Shown piece after piece: positions 37,256 through 47,842 of a stretch of 64,000 bases of DNA. The notes under the pieces were generated by a model. The model saw only the letters and a list, made by a program, of their open reading frames with translations. It ran no database searches and had not been told where the DNA came from. Source of the DNA: Stenotrophomonas koreensis (lineage in GTDB: Bacteria; Pseudomonadota; Gammaproteobacteria; Xanthomonadales; Xanthomonadaceae). Location of the stretch: the NCBI RefSeq assembly GCF_001431525.1, contig NZ_LDJH01000011.1, positions 1 to 64,000 of the forward strand, read 5' to 3'. A program made the translations under genes and the position numbers. Numbering within the stretch: position 1 is the first letter of the stretch; each line of letters begins with the position of its first letter.

Positions 37256-38145
37256 TGTTCACCTCCCATCACATTGAGCGGCAAGCGCAGGTAAGCGATG
37301 CCATTGGCGTCAGCGGCCGGCAGCCGGCCACCGCGGATATTGACCTGCAGCGAGGGCAGCAGCAGCTTCGGTACCGGCAGGTGCGCATCGCGGGTCTGGC
37401 GCAGCTGCACATACTCCTGGCGTGAACGGCCGCCACCGACATGCACATTGGCGCTGGCCTGTTCGGCCACCCGGGTCAGTGGATCCTCATGCCGGCCCTC
37501 GGGCGGGTAGTCGTGGCACAGGAACAGCCGGGTGCTGGCCGGCAGGCCGAGCAGGCGCTGGATCGAGTCATACAGCCGGCCGGCATCGCCGCCGGGGAAA
37601 TCGGCGCGGGCGCTGCCGGTATCCGGTGCGAACAGGGTGTCGCCGATGAAGGCGGCATCGCCAATCACGTAGCTCAGGCTGTCATCGGTGTGCCCCGGGG
37701 TGGCGATCACCCGCGCCGGCAGCTGGCCGACCTGGAAGGTGTCGCCATCGTTGAACAGGCGGTCGAACTGGCGGCCATCGGCGATGAACTCATCGCCCAG
37801 GCCGAACAGCGCCTTGAACCGCTCCTGCACCGCGACGATGCCGGCACCGATGGCCACTGGTGCGCCATAGCGGTCGTGCAGGTAGCCGGCGCTGGACAGG
37901 TGGTCGGCATGGGCGTGGGTTTCCAGGATCCACTGCACCGTCAGCTGCTGGTCGGCAATGAAGTCGATCACCGCCTGTACCGAGGTATAGCCGGTACGTC
38001 CGGAGGCCGGATCGAAATCCATCACCGGGTCGATGATCGCGGCATGCCCACCGCGCTGGTCATACACCACATGGGTGAAGGTGTTGGTGGGCGCGTGGAA
38101 GAAGCTCTCCACCTGCGGGCTGGGCAAAGCGGCAACGGTCGTCAT
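37252..38145 (-). CDS. blh: MBL-fold persulfide dioxygenase-like hydrolase (Blh)
   Basis: A 297-residue metallo-beta-lactamase-fold protein. The metal-binding motif is THAHADHLSS (H77, H79, D81, H82), and further ligands lie in TPGHTDDSL, GDTLFAPD and LCHDYPPEG. It is most like Blh of the Xylella/Agrobacterium BigR operon and ETHE1-type persulfide dioxygenases, which oxidise glutathione persulfide and detoxify sulfide. Unlike some Blh proteins, it has no fused phosphatase-like domain; that domain is a separate gene at 39027. An AT-rich palindrome lies upstream. Confidence 0.88.
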   Translation of the reverse strand: MTTVAALPSPQVESFFHAPTNTFTHVVYDQRGGHAAIIDPVMDFDPASGRTGYTSVQAVIDFIADQQLTVQWILETHAHADHLSSAGYLHDRYGAPVAIGAGIVAVQERFKALFGLGDEFIADGRQFDRLFNDGDTFQVGQLPARVIATPGHTDDSLSYVIGDAAFIGDTLFAPDTGSARADFPGGDAGRLYDSIQRLLGLPASTRLFLCHDYPPEGRHEDPLTRVAEQASANVHVGGGRSRQEYVQLRQTRDAHLPVPKLLLPSLQVNIRGGRLPAADANGIAYLRLPLNVMGGEQ

Positions 38146-38178
38146 GGAACACCTCGTTGGCGTTGTAGTTCAGTTGTT

Positions 38179-38190
38179 GCTAAATTTAGC
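38179..38190. promoter_or_regulatory. Perfect palindrome, candidate operator for a BigR/ArsR-type repressor
   Basis: GCTAAATTTAGC is a perfect 12-base palindrome in the 109-base divergent gap between the blh operon and the TauE gene. AT-rich palindromes are typical targets of ArsR-family persulfide sensors. No regulator gene is adjacent. Confidence 0.5.
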
Positions 38191-38254
38191 TCAGTCAGAA
38201 TGATTACACCACCACGCAGGTCGCGTGATGTTCATCTTCGCGGGAGCGACAACT

Positions 38255-39010
38255 ATGCACTGGATCATCCTGGGCGCTGCAATCATCGGCCTGAGCCTGG
38301 GCCTGCTCGGTTCGGGGGGGTCGATCCTGACCGTGCCGATCCTGACCTACCTGCTGGGCATGCCGGAAAAGACCGCGGTGGCCAGCTCGCTGGCGATCGT
38401 CGGCGGCATCAGCCTGATCGGTGCACTGCCGCTGCTGCGACGTGGTCTGGTCGATGGCCGCGCCCTGCTCGCCTTCGGCCCGCCGAGCATGCTCGGCACG
38501 GTGGCCGGTGCCTGGCTGGCACAACGGCTGCCTGAAGGCAGCCAGCTGCTGATCTTCGCCCCGGTGATGCTGGTGGCGGCCTGGCGGATGGCCAGCGGCG
38601 GCGCCGCCAGCGTGCAGGGCCCGCGCAAGAGCGCCTGGGCCATTGCCCTGGCCGGGATCGGGGTCGGCCTGCTGACCGGCCTGGTCGGCATCGGTGGCGG
38701 CTTTTTGATCGTGCCGGCGCTGGTGCTGCTGCTGGGCCTGCCGATGCCACGCGCGGTGGCCACCAGCCTGCTGCTGATCGTGCTCAACAGTGCGGTCGGC
38801 TTTGGCAAATATTTAATGGCCGATAGTGGCCAATTGCAGCTGGATGCGACCGTGATCGGCCTGTTCATCGCCATCGGCGGCGCCGCTTCGATGCTCGGCG
38901 GGCGGCTCGGCACCCGCGTGCCGCAGGCGCTGTTGCGGCGTATCTTCGCCGTGGTGCTGGTGCTGGTCGCGGTGTCGATCCTGCTGAGCAAGTTTGTTTC
39001 CTTCGCCTGA
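38255..39010 (+). CDS. Sulfite exporter TauE/SafE family permease
   Basis: A 251-residue membrane protein with eight hydrophobic segments and the duplicated TauE signatures LGLLGSGGSILTVPILTYLLG and LTGLVGIGGGFLIVPALVL. It probably exports sulfite or another sulfur anion produced by persulfide oxidation. I chose the ATG at 38255 with GGGAG upstream; starts at 38225 and 38228 are possible. It is divergent from the blh operon and shares its palindrome. Confidence 0.88.
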   Translation: MHWIILGAAIIGLSLGLLGSGGSILTVPILTYLLGMPEKTAVASSLAIVGGISLIGALPLLRRGLVDGRALLAFGPPSMLGTVAGAWLAQRLPEGSQLLIFAPVMLVAAWRMASGGAASVQGPRKSAWAIALAGIGVGLLTGLVGIGGGFLIVPALVLLLGLPMPRAVATSLLLIVLNSAVGFGKYLMADSGQLQLDATVIGLFIAIGGAASMLGGRLGTRVPQALLRRIFAVVLVLVAVSILLSKFVSFA

Positions 39011-39026
39011 TAGAGAGAGAAGCCCC

Positions 39027-39452
39027 ATGTCCTTGCCCGAAGCCTATGCCCCGCTGCGATATGCCGCCGGCCAGATCAGCCACGACCAATGGCCCGCCCT
39101 GAAGCAGGCCGGACTGGCCGCAGTGATCAACCTGCGCCCGGACAGCGAACAGCCCGGGGTGGACGAGGCCGCACTGGTGCGCGCCGCCGGCCTGGCCTAC
39201 CACGCACTGCCGATTGCCAGTGGCGATGACCTGGACCGCGTCCGGGTCGCGCACTTTGCCGAGCTGCTGCAGACCCACGCCGAACAACCGCTGCTGATCC
39301 ACTGCGCCAGCGCCAACCGGGTCGGCGCACTGGTCGCGCTGCACGCGGCCTGGCACCAGGGCATGGCGGCCGAAGAGGCGATCGCGCTGGGCCGGCGCGC
39401 CGGCCTGCTCGGGCTGGAACCTTGCGTGCGCGAGCTGCTGGCCGACGCCTGA
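39027..39452 (+). CDS. DUF442 protein-tyrosine-phosphatase-like domain (Blh N-domain type)
   Basis: A 141-residue protein with the phosphatase loop HCASANRVGAL and a preceding NLRPDSEQPG segment, matching the DUF442 beta-lactamase hydrolase-like domain. In Xylella Blh this domain is fused to the MBL domain; here it is a stand-alone gene 16 bases after the TauE-like permease. The cysteine may accept a persulfide rather than a phosphate, by analogy with sulfur-transfer relatives. Confidence 0.82.
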   Translation: MSLPEAYAPLRYAAGQISHDQWPALKQAGLAAVINLRPDSEQPGVDEAALVRAAGLAYHALPIASGDDLDRVRVAHFAELLQTHAEQPLLIHCASANRVGALVALHAAWHQGMAAEEAIALGRRAGLLGLEPCVRELLADA

Positions 39453-39492
39453 GCGCTGCCCGTCGGGCCGGCGGATATGCTCTAATCGGCGC

Positions 39493-41568
<2,076 letters not shown>

Positions 41569-41780
41569 GCGACCTGCCCCGTTGCGGCCGGCAGCTGCCG
41601 GCCGTGGCGGGGCAGACCGTGGCCGGGTTGGGATGCATGGAGCCCAGCGGGACTCAGCGGGCCGGCACGGTGGCCACTGCGCATCCGCTTCGGCTACCTT
41701 GCGCAACCTGTACAACCTGCGCCCGGGCCGGGAAGTCCTCCCGGCAGGGCGCAGGCCTGTCCCCTTGCGAGTCCCCGCCC

Positions 41781-42269
41781 ATGCCGTTCACCCCGTTCCA
41801 TCTTGGCCCCGGCCTGGCAATCAAGCCGCTGGGCGGGCACCGGATCAGCCTGCTGGTGTTTGCCGGCACCCAGGTGCTGATGGATATCGAGCCGCTGCTT
41901 GGCCTGCTCGGGCTGATCGACAGCCTGCACGGTGTCAGCCACAGCCTGGCCGGGGCCCTGCTGATCGGGCTGCTGGCCACACTGACCGGGCGGCCGATCG
42001 GCAACAGGATGCTGCGCCTGCTGCGCTGGCCTGCGCCGCCCATTGACTGGCCGGCGGCGGCGCTGGGGGCGTTTGTCGGCAGCTTGAGCCATATCGCGCT
42101 GGATGCGCTGATGCACGCCGACATCCAGCCGCTGTGGCCGCTGACAACGGCCAACCCGTTGCGTGATGCCCTGTCCTGGTCGGCCCTGCACGGCGGCTGC
42201 GCGCTGCTCGGGCTGCTGGGCCTGCTGGTGATTGGCCTGCGCCATTACCATCAGGCGCGGCGGCGCTGA
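41781..42269 (+). CDS. Small membrane-bound metal-dependent hydrolase-like protein
   Basis: A 162-residue membrane protein beginning MPFTPFHLGPGLAIKPLG. Histidines in TPFHLG, GVSHSL and LSHIALDALMHADI could bind a metal, as in the YdjM/DUF4184 group of predicted membrane hydrolases. Several hydrophobic helices lie between them. The resemblance is only to the pattern, so the function is open. Confidence 0.6.
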   Translation: MPFTPFHLGPGLAIKPLGGHRISLLVFAGTQVLMDIEPLLGLLGLIDSLHGVSHSLAGALLIGLLATLTGRPIGNRMLRLLRWPAPPIDWPAAALGAFVGSLSHIALDALMHADIQPLWPLTTANPLRDALSWSALHGGCALLGLLGLLVIGLRHYHQARRR

Positions 42270-42275
42270 GCGCCA

Positions 42276-42307
42276 ACCCTGCCGGGACAGAGCCCCGGAC
42301 AGGGTGA
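42276..42307. terminator. Terminator-like hairpin between convergent genes
   Basis: ACCCTG/CAGGGT outer pairing and CCGGG/CCCGG inner pairing form a bulged stem between the membrane protein gene and the aldehyde dehydrogenase. No strong T run. Confidence 0.5.
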
Positions 42308-42328
42308 TATCAAACGCGGCTGCCCGGC

Positions 42329-43750
42329 TCAGGCCGCCGGCGGGAACCACCACGGCGAGGCGGTGCCGTTGTTGATCAGCAGCGCGCGGGCGCGCACGAA
42401 GCGGCGGATCGAGGCGGTGCCCATGCGCGAGCCGCCCATGCCGGAGAGCTTGAAGCTCTGCTTCTCGGCCGTCTGCACCATGCCGGTCAGGCAGGCATCG
42501 TTGATCGAGATGCCGCCGGCCTGCAGCTGGCGGGCCACGCGCAGCGCGCGTTGCTGATCACTACTGAACACCGCGGCCGACAGCCCGAACTCGGTGGCAT
42601 TGGCACGCGCAATCGCCTCGGCCTCATCGGCCACCACGATCACCGGCAGCACGCTGGCAAAGCTCTCATCGCGCACCACCGCCATGTCATCGCTGACATC
42701 CACCAGCACGGTGGGCGGGCACCACACGCCGCCACGCTCGACCAGCGCACCGCCGGTGAGTGCACGCGCGCCCCTGGCCAGCGCATCGGCCAGCTGGCCG
42801 CGCACCAGTTCCACCTGCGAGGCGGCGATGACCGGGCCGATCTGGCCGGCCTTGGGGTCATCACAGGTCAGGGTCAGCGCCGCGGCCTCGCGGGTGAGCG
42901 CCGCGATGAAGCGCTCGGCCACCGGCGCCTCGACGTAGACGCGCTCGATCGACATGCAGCTCTGGCCGCCATTGACGAAGCTGCCCCAGGCCAGTGCCCG
43001 CGCGGCGTGCTCGACATTGGCATCGGACAGCACCAGCGCCGGGTCCTTGCCGCCGAGCTCCAGCGAGGCCGGGATGAAGCGGCGCGCGCAGGCCTCGCCG
43101 ACCTTGCGCCCGGTGGCTACCGAGCCGGTGAAGCAGATCTGGTCCGATGCCTCGATCACCGCCTGGCCGGTGGCACCGGCGCCGGTAACCAGCACGAACA
43201 CCTCGGCCAGCCCGGCCTCGGCCAGCGCTTCGCGCAGCAGCGGCACGAAGCGCGAGGTGACCTCGCTGGGCTTGGCCAGGATGCTGCAGCCGGCGGCCAG
43301 CGCCGGTACCGCGTCGATCAGGGTCAGCATCAGCGGGAAGTTCCACGGGCTGATCACCCCGACCACCGGGTAGGCGACCCAGGTCTGCTGGCTGTGGATG
43401 AAGCCGATGGCCTCGACCTGGGGCGGTTTCTCCTCCAGGCAGGCCGGCGCCTGCTGGGCCCAGCGGCGGATCGCGGCGATGGTGCCGTCAACCTCGATCA
43501 CCGACTCATGCCAGCGCCCGGTATCGGCCAGCAGCAGCTCCAGCAAGGCCTCGCGGCGGGCGGCGATCGCCTCGGCCAGCGCGGCCAGGCGGGCGCAGCG
43601 CTGCTCCACCGGCAACGCCGCCCAGGCCGGCTGCGCGGCACGCAGCTGCTGGCCGGCAGCGGCCACGTCGGCGGTGGCGGTGACCGGCAGGTCGCCATCG
43701 TGGGCGCCGGTACGCGGGTTGCGCAGCGGCAGGGAGGTCGGCTCAGTCAT
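42329..43750 (-). CDS. Aldehyde dehydrogenase family protein
   Basis: A 473-residue NAD(P)-dependent aldehyde dehydrogenase. The catalytic set is N137 in SPWNFPLML, E231 in SLELGGKDP and C265 in NGGQSCMSIER. The last part (MGGSRMGTASIRRFVRARAL) resembles ALDHs acting on aromatic or branched aldehydes. The ATG at 43750 has GGAG at eight bases and lies eight bases inside the end of the carbon-nitrogen hydrolase gene. It is the last gene of a four-gene operon that starts at 45864. Confidence 0.9.
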   Translation of the reverse strand: MTEPTSLPLRNPRTGAHDGDLPVTATADVAAAGQQLRAAQPAWAALPVEQRCARLAALAEAIAARREALLELLLADTGRWHESVIEVDGTIAAIRRWAQQAPACLEEKPPQVEAIGFIHSQQTWVAYPVVGVISPWNFPLMLTLIDAVPALAAGCSILAKPSEVTSRFVPLLREALAEAGLAEVFVLVTGAGATGQAVIEASDQICFTGSVATGRKVGEACARRFIPASLELGGKDPALVLSDANVEHAARALAWGSFVNGGQSCMSIERVYVEAPVAERFIAALTREAAALTLTCDDPKAGQIGPVIAASQVELVRGQLADALARGARALTGGALVERGGVWCPPTVLVDVSDDMAVVRDESFASVLPVIVVADEAEAIARANATEFGLSAAVFSSDQQRALRVARQLQAGGISINDACLTGMVQTAEKQSFKLSGMGGSRMGTASIRRFVRARALLINNGTASPWWFPPAA

Positions 43751-44783
43751 GCAGGACTCCAAGCGATTTCAGCGCGGCGATCGAGGCCTGCTGGCGGGCA
43801 GCAAAATCGGCACGCTGCGGGATGGTGTGGGTACCGCCTTGCAGCAGCTGGTTCGGGGCCAGCGCGGCCGGGGCCACGCCGGCGGCAACCGCGGCATTGG
43901 GCAGGCGCGAGAGGAAATTGCCCATGCCCGGACGCTGCCGGCGACGGCGCAGACCGGCGATGTCCAGCTCGGCACTGGCGGCCATCGACTCGCCGGTACC
44001 GGCGCAGGCCAGCACCCGGCCCTGGTCATCGACGATCTTGCTCATGCCATCGGCACTGCCCAGCGGCATGTCCACCCCGCTGATGCCGGCGGTGTTGGCC
44101 GAGACCACGTAGGCGATGTTCTCGATCGCGCGCGCGCGCTTGGCGATGTCCTTGGGGGTCAGCTCCGGGCTGCCGACCTCGGAGGTGCAGTGCAGCAGCA
44201 CCTCGGCCCCGCGCAGGCCATGGGCACGCGCGATTTCCGGGTACAGGATCTCCTCGGAGGCAATGCAGGCCAGGTTGCCCAGCGGCGTGCGCGCCACCGG
44301 GAACACCCCGTCGATGCCGTAGATGTCCAGGTATTTGTCCCAGACGTCATGCGGGCTGGGCGCGTACAGCGAGATCAGCCGGCGGTAGCGCAGGATCTGG
44401 TTGCCGGCATCGTCAAGCACCACCTGCGACTGGAAATACAGGCCCGGGAAGTGGGGGTCGCGCTCGTAGGCGTTGGACACCAGGTACACCCCGTTGTCCT
44501 GGGCGATGCGGCCAAGCTGTTCGTACTCGGCCCCGTCCATCGCAAAGCTGCCCTTGGCCGCCCAGCCCTCGATGGTGTCGCCCAGCGGGTAGCTGCTGGC
44601 GAAGTACTCAGGCAGCACCACCAGCTTCAGGTCGGCGCCGATGAAGGCCTTGGAGGCACGGATCTGGCGCCCAACCCGCTCGATGTTGCGCGCCATCAGC
44701 GCCTGCGCCTGCCCGGCATCGGCACAGCCGTTGACCGCATGGCAGGTGGTCTGCAGCGCCAGCGCGCGATAGGCCAGGCTCAT
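43743..44783 (-). CDS. Carbon-nitrogen hydrolase (nitrilase superfamily), atypical
   Basis: A 346-residue nitrilase-fold protein. The catalytic glutamate E59 is in VVLPEYFASS and the nucleophilic cysteine C173 is in GNLACIASEE. The position of the usual catalytic lysine (YRK in relatives) reads RYRRLISLY, with R135 in place of lysine; an arginine here could change or abolish the chemistry. Relatives cleave nitriles, amides or carbamates. It overlaps the DUF1330 gene by four bases upstream and the ALDH downstream. The lysine replacement should be checked by structural alignment. Confidence 0.82.
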   Translation of the reverse strand: MSLAYRALALQTTCHAVNGCADAGQAQALMARNIERVGRQIRASKAFIGADLKLVVLPEYFASSYPLGDTIEGWAAKGSFAMDGAEYEQLGRIAQDNGVYLVSNAYERDPHFPGLYFQSQVVLDDAGNQILRYRRLISLYAPSPHDVWDKYLDIYGIDGVFPVARTPLGNLACIASEEILYPEIARAHGLRGAEVLLHCTSEVGSPELTPKDIAKRARAIENIAYVVSANTAGISGVDMPLGSADGMSKIVDDQGRVLACAGTGESMAASAELDIAGLRRRRQRPGMGNFLSRLPNAAVAAGVAPAALAPNQLLQGGTHTIPQRADFAARQQASIAALKSLGVLHD

Positions 44784-45070
44784 GCCGCATCCTCCACCAG
44801 GGTCACCTCGAACACCCCGGTGCCGGCGCGGATCGCCTTGCACGCGGTGTATTCGGGGCTGTTCCAGAACGCCAGCGCGGCGGCACGGTCGGGAAAACGG
44901 CTGACCACCACCCGCATGCCATCGTCCTGTCCTTCCAGCCGCTGCTGGCTGCCACCGCGCACCAGGTACTGGCCGCCGAAGCGTTCGAGCAGGGCCGCCG
45001 CCTGTGCGGCGTAGGGGGCAAAGCGGGCCGGGTCGGTGACCTTGGCCTTGATCACGAGGTAGGCGGGCAT
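44780..45070 (-). CDS. DUF1330 family protein
   Basis: A 96-residue dimeric ferredoxin-like fold protein with the family start MPAYLVIKAKVTDPARFAPY, then GGQYLVRGG and MRVVVSRFPDRAAALAFWNS. The function is unknown. Four-base overlaps couple it to the crotonase before and the carbon-nitrogen hydrolase after. DUF1330 genes are common in catabolic operons for small organic acids. Confidence 0.83.
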   Translation of the reverse strand: MPAYLVIKAKVTDPARFAPYAAQAAALLERFGGQYLVRGGSQQRLEGQDDGMRVVVSRFPDRAAALAFWNSPEYTACKAIRAGTGVFEVTLVEDAA

Positions 45071-45864
45071 CAGCGCAGGGCTCCGGTAAAGGTGGGTGGG
45101 CGTTTGCCGAGGAAGGCGGCAGCGCCTTCGGCGAAATCATCACTGTGGAAGGCGGCAGCGAAGGCGGCCTCGGCGGCGGCGGCATCCACCGCGAGGTCGC
45201 CCCCCAGGTGCGCCAGTACGGTCTTGATCCCGGCGCGGGCCTGGCCGGAGGTCGCCCCCAGGTTGTCCAGCAGGCTGGCCCGGGCCTGTTCCAGTGCGTC
45301 GGCATCGGCGCACAGGGTGCTGACCAGGCCCCAGTCGGCGGCAGTGGCGGCATCGAGCAGGCGGCCGGTCAGCAGCAGCTCGCGCGCCCGCGCCATGCCG
45401 ACAGCATGGACCAGGCGGGCGCTGTCGGCGGCGCTGTAGACTAGGCCGAGTTTGGCCGGGGTAATGGCAAAACGACTGCGCGCCGTGGCCAGGCGCAGGT
45501 CACAGGCCAGCGCCAGGCCCAGGCCGCCGCCGACGCAGGCACCATCGATCACCGCGATGGTGGTCTGCTTGATGCGCTGCAGCTTGAGCTGGGTGCGCTG
45601 TACCAGTGCATTGTTGTCGGCGAAGGCCTGCGGCGAAGCCAGCAGCCGGCCCAGCTCGTCGATGTCGGCACCGGCGCAGAACGCGCCCGGAACCCCGGAC
45701 AGCACCAGGATATGGGCATCGGAAACGGCCGCCTCGTCCAGGGCGGCCTCCAGCGCGGCCCAGTGCGCGGAGGCCAGCGCATTGCGCTTGTCCGGACGCT
45801 GGATCGCGATCTGGATCACGTTTCGGTCGCGGTGGCTTGAAATCACATGCTCGAAGGTGGTCAT
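45070..45864 (-). CDS. Enoyl-CoA hydratase/isomerase (crotonase) family protein
   Basis: A 264-residue crotonase fold enzyme. The CoA-binding and oxyanion segments are AFCAGADIDELG and GACVGGGLGLALACDL. The two glutamates used by true enoyl-CoA hydratases are absent: the first site reads GGGLGLA (G116) and the second reads TPAKLGLVYSA. It may thus be an isomerase, hydrolase or lyase of the superfamily. It starts the minus-strand operon leading to the ALDH, from a promoter shared with the divergent HutC-type regulator. Confidence 0.85.
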   Translation of the reverse strand: MTTFEHVISSHRDRNVIQIAIQRPDKRNALASAHWAALEAALDEAAVSDAHILVLSGVPGAFCAGADIDELGRLLASPQAFADNNALVQRTQLKLQRIKQTTIAVIDGACVGGGLGLALACDLRLATARSRFAITPAKLGLVYSAADSARLVHAVGMARARELLLTGRLLDAATAADWGLVSTLCADADALEQARASLLDNLGATSGQARAGIKTVLAHLGGDLAVDAAAAEAAFAAAFHSDDFAEGAAAFLGKRPPTFTGALR

Positions 45865-45877
45865 GGCCTATCCTATT

Positions 45878-45895
45878 TGTCATATCGTTATAGCA
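45878..45895. promoter_or_regulatory. Candidate operator A (AT-rich element)
   Basis: TGTCATATCGTTATAGCA sits between the divergent crotonase operon and the first HutC-type regulator. It recurs with 13-14 identical bases upstream of the TonB receptor (51257) and the second regulator (56313). Confidence 0.55.
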
Positions 45896-45921
45896 TTAAG
45901 CCAAAGGAGGGTGAAGCCGAC

Positions 45922-46713
45922 ATGTCCCAACAAGATGCCTTGACCAGCCTGCTCAGCGCCAACGCGCACAAGCTGCTGCGCAATGATTTGCCGACCCCGC
46001 TGTACCACCAGATGTTCTCGCTGCTGCGTGACCGCATCCTGTCCGGCGAGATCGCCCGCGGCATGCGCATTCCGACCGAATTCGACCTCGCCGACAGCTT
46101 CGGGGTCTCGCGCATCACCGCCAAACGGGCACTGGACGAACTGGCCGCCGAAGGCCTGGTCGAGCGCCGCCGCGGCAAGGGCACCCATGTCATCCACCGC
46201 AGCCGGCCCAAGCCCATGCACAGCCCGCTGACCGGGCTGATCGAAACGCTGGAGGTGATGGCCGAGCACACCCGGGTGAAGATGCTGCAATTCCGCCGCG
46301 CAGTGCCGCCGGAGCCGATCCGCGCCCTGTTCGATACCGGCCCGCGCGAGCCGCTGGTGCAGGCCATCCGCCTGCGCCTGCGCAACGACACCCCGCTGGG
46401 CTACTACGTCAGCTGGACCCGCACCGACAACGACGAGGTGTTCAACGAGGCACGGCTGGCCAACACCGCCCGCCTGACCCTGTTCAAGGAAATGGGCATC
46501 GCGCTCAAGCAGGTCGAGCAGGTACTCAGTGCGGTCAATGCCGATGCGGTGGCTGCCCTGCACCTGAAGGTCGAACCCGGCACCGCCCTGCTTGCGCTGG
46601 AACGCCGCTCCTACGATGCCGAGGGCCAGCTGGTGGACCTGCTCAACATCCAGTACCGCCCGGACCAGTTCACCTACCAGATGACCCTGGACATGGAAAA
46701 CGGCGCGGAGTAA
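45922..46713 (+). CDS. GntR family regulator, HutC subfamily (regulator 1)
   Basis: A 263-residue repressor-type regulator. A GntR winged helix-turn-helix (residues 28-95) includes LPTPLYHQMFSLLRDRILSG and SRITAKRALDELAAEGLVER. The UTRA ligand domain follows, with LLALERRSYDAEGQLVDLL near the end. It is a clear paralogue of the second regulator at 56364: both have PTPLYHQ or TPLYHQ starts, the same length and the same C-terminal IQYRPDQF/L end. AAAGGAGG precedes the ATG. It faces the crotonase operon across operator A. Confidence 0.9.
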   Translation: MSQQDALTSLLSANAHKLLRNDLPTPLYHQMFSLLRDRILSGEIARGMRIPTEFDLADSFGVSRITAKRALDELAAEGLVERRRGKGTHVIHRSRPKPMHSPLTGLIETLEVMAEHTRVKMLQFRRAVPPEPIRALFDTGPREPLVQAIRLRLRNDTPLGYYVSWTRTDNDEVFNEARLANTARLTLFKEMGIALKQVEQVLSAVNADAVAALHLKVEPGTALLALERRSYDAEGQLVDLLNIQYRPDQFTYQMTLDMENGAE

Positions 46714-46731
46714 TACCTGCGGCTGGACGAA

Positions 46732-46743
46732 ATGTCCGGACAT
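46732..46743. promoter_or_regulatory. Candidate operator, palindrome TGTCCGGACA (copy 1)
   Basis: ATGTCCGGACAT is a perfect palindrome lying 56 bases upstream of the VOC gene at 46799. The ten-base core recurs at 56237-56246, 37 bases before the MFS gene. The pairing of identical palindromes in one gene cluster suggests a common regulator. Confidence 0.5.
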
Positions 46744-46798
46744 GCAGCAGGATCGGGATGCCCCACGCATCTTGTCACCTGTCACTGGAGTCCGCGGC

Positions 46799-47737
46799 AT
46801 GCTGTCAGAAGTGAAACTGGTCACCCTGGGCGTCAGCGATCTGGAGCGCGCCCTGTCCTTTTATTCCCAGGCCCTGGGCTACCGGCTGCAGGCGCGTGGC
46901 GACATCCCTGCCGAACTGGCCGCCCTGTGGCGCTTTGACCCGGCACTGCGTGGGCGCTGGGCGGTGATTGCCGCCGACGACAGCGGCCTGGGCCGGATCC
47001 GCCTGCTGCAGTTCGATGCGCCCGGCCAGCGCCTGTGGCATGCCGGCAACCTGTACAACGGCAGCGGCTATTACGCACTGAACTTCCGTTGCCGCGATGC
47101 CCTGGCAACGATGCAGGCGGTCACCGCCGCCGGCGGCAGCAGCGCACACGAACCCAGCTACTGGGAAGTCAGCGAGCAGGTCGCGGTGCGCGACTCGATC
47201 AACGACGACCCCGATGGCATCCGCCTGGACGTGTTCTCGTACGAGCGCGGCGGCGAACTGCGCGGCGCGCTGGAGACCGAGGTCAGCGTGGTGCAGACCA
47301 TCGCCATCGCCACCCGCGATGTCGCCCGCTCGGTCGCCTTCTACCAGGCACTGGGCTTTGAAACGCTGTTTGACCGGGTGCTGGATTTCCCCGAACTGCA
47401 GGCGCTGCTGGGCACCGACCGCCCGGTCAAGATCCACAACGTCAACCTGATCAAGGACGGCCATATCGTCCCGGGCCGGGTCGAGATGTTTGCCTACCTG
47501 GAAATGGAGCACCTGCCCGATGCGCCGCTGCGCGATGCGGCGGTACCGCCGAACATCGGCATCCTCTCCGCCTCGCTGCGCAGCGATGACCTGGACGCCG
47601 ACGTGGCACGGGTGCTGACGCTGGGCGGGCAGCTGATCGCACAGCAGGTAGTGGAGCTGCCCGGCGTGGGCCGCTGCGCGGTGGCCAGCGCGTTCGGCCC
47701 GGATGGCGAGCAGCTGGAGCTGTTCCAGCCGCAGTGA
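46799..47737 (+). CDS. VOC superfamily protein with two glyoxalase-like domains
   Basis: A 312-residue protein with two VOC modules, starting EVKLVTLGVSDLERALSFYS (residue 4) and SVVQTIAIATRDVARSVAFY (residue 162). Each has the beta-alpha-beta-beta-beta pattern and a terminal acid (DGIRLDVFSYE; DGEQLELFQP). Members include dioxygenases, lyases and isomerases; extradiol signature spacing is not evident, so the reaction is open. GGAG precedes the ATG at 46799. It follows regulator 1 by 85 bases with its own palindrome upstream. Confidence 0.8.
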   Translation: MLSEVKLVTLGVSDLERALSFYSQALGYRLQARGDIPAELAALWRFDPALRGRWAVIAADDSGLGRIRLLQFDAPGQRLWHAGNLYNGSGYYALNFRCRDALATMQAVTAAGGSSAHEPSYWEVSEQVAVRDSINDDPDGIRLDVFSYERGGELRGALETEVSVVQTIAIATRDVARSVAFYQALGFETLFDRVLDFPELQALLGTDRPVKIHNVNLIKDGHIVPGRVEMFAYLEMEHLPDAPLRDAAVPPNIGILSASLRSDDLDADVARVLTLGGQLIAQQVVELPGVGRCAVASAFGPDGEQLELFQPQ

Positions 47738-47791
47738 CGCCGCACGTCGATCACCGCACCGCGACCGTGGTGACGCCATACCTCGGCTGAG

Positions 47792-47825
47792 ACGACAACG
47801 CCCACCTTGCGGTGGGCGTTGTCGT
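47792..47825. terminator. Strong hairpin between convergent VOC and hydrolase genes
   Basis: ACGACAACGCCCACC pairs with GGTGGGCGTTGTCGT over 15 bases around a four-base loop. There is no long T run, but the stability fits a bidirectional terminator. Confidence 0.75.
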
Positions 47826-47842
47826 TGCAGCGCGTGCCCGGC

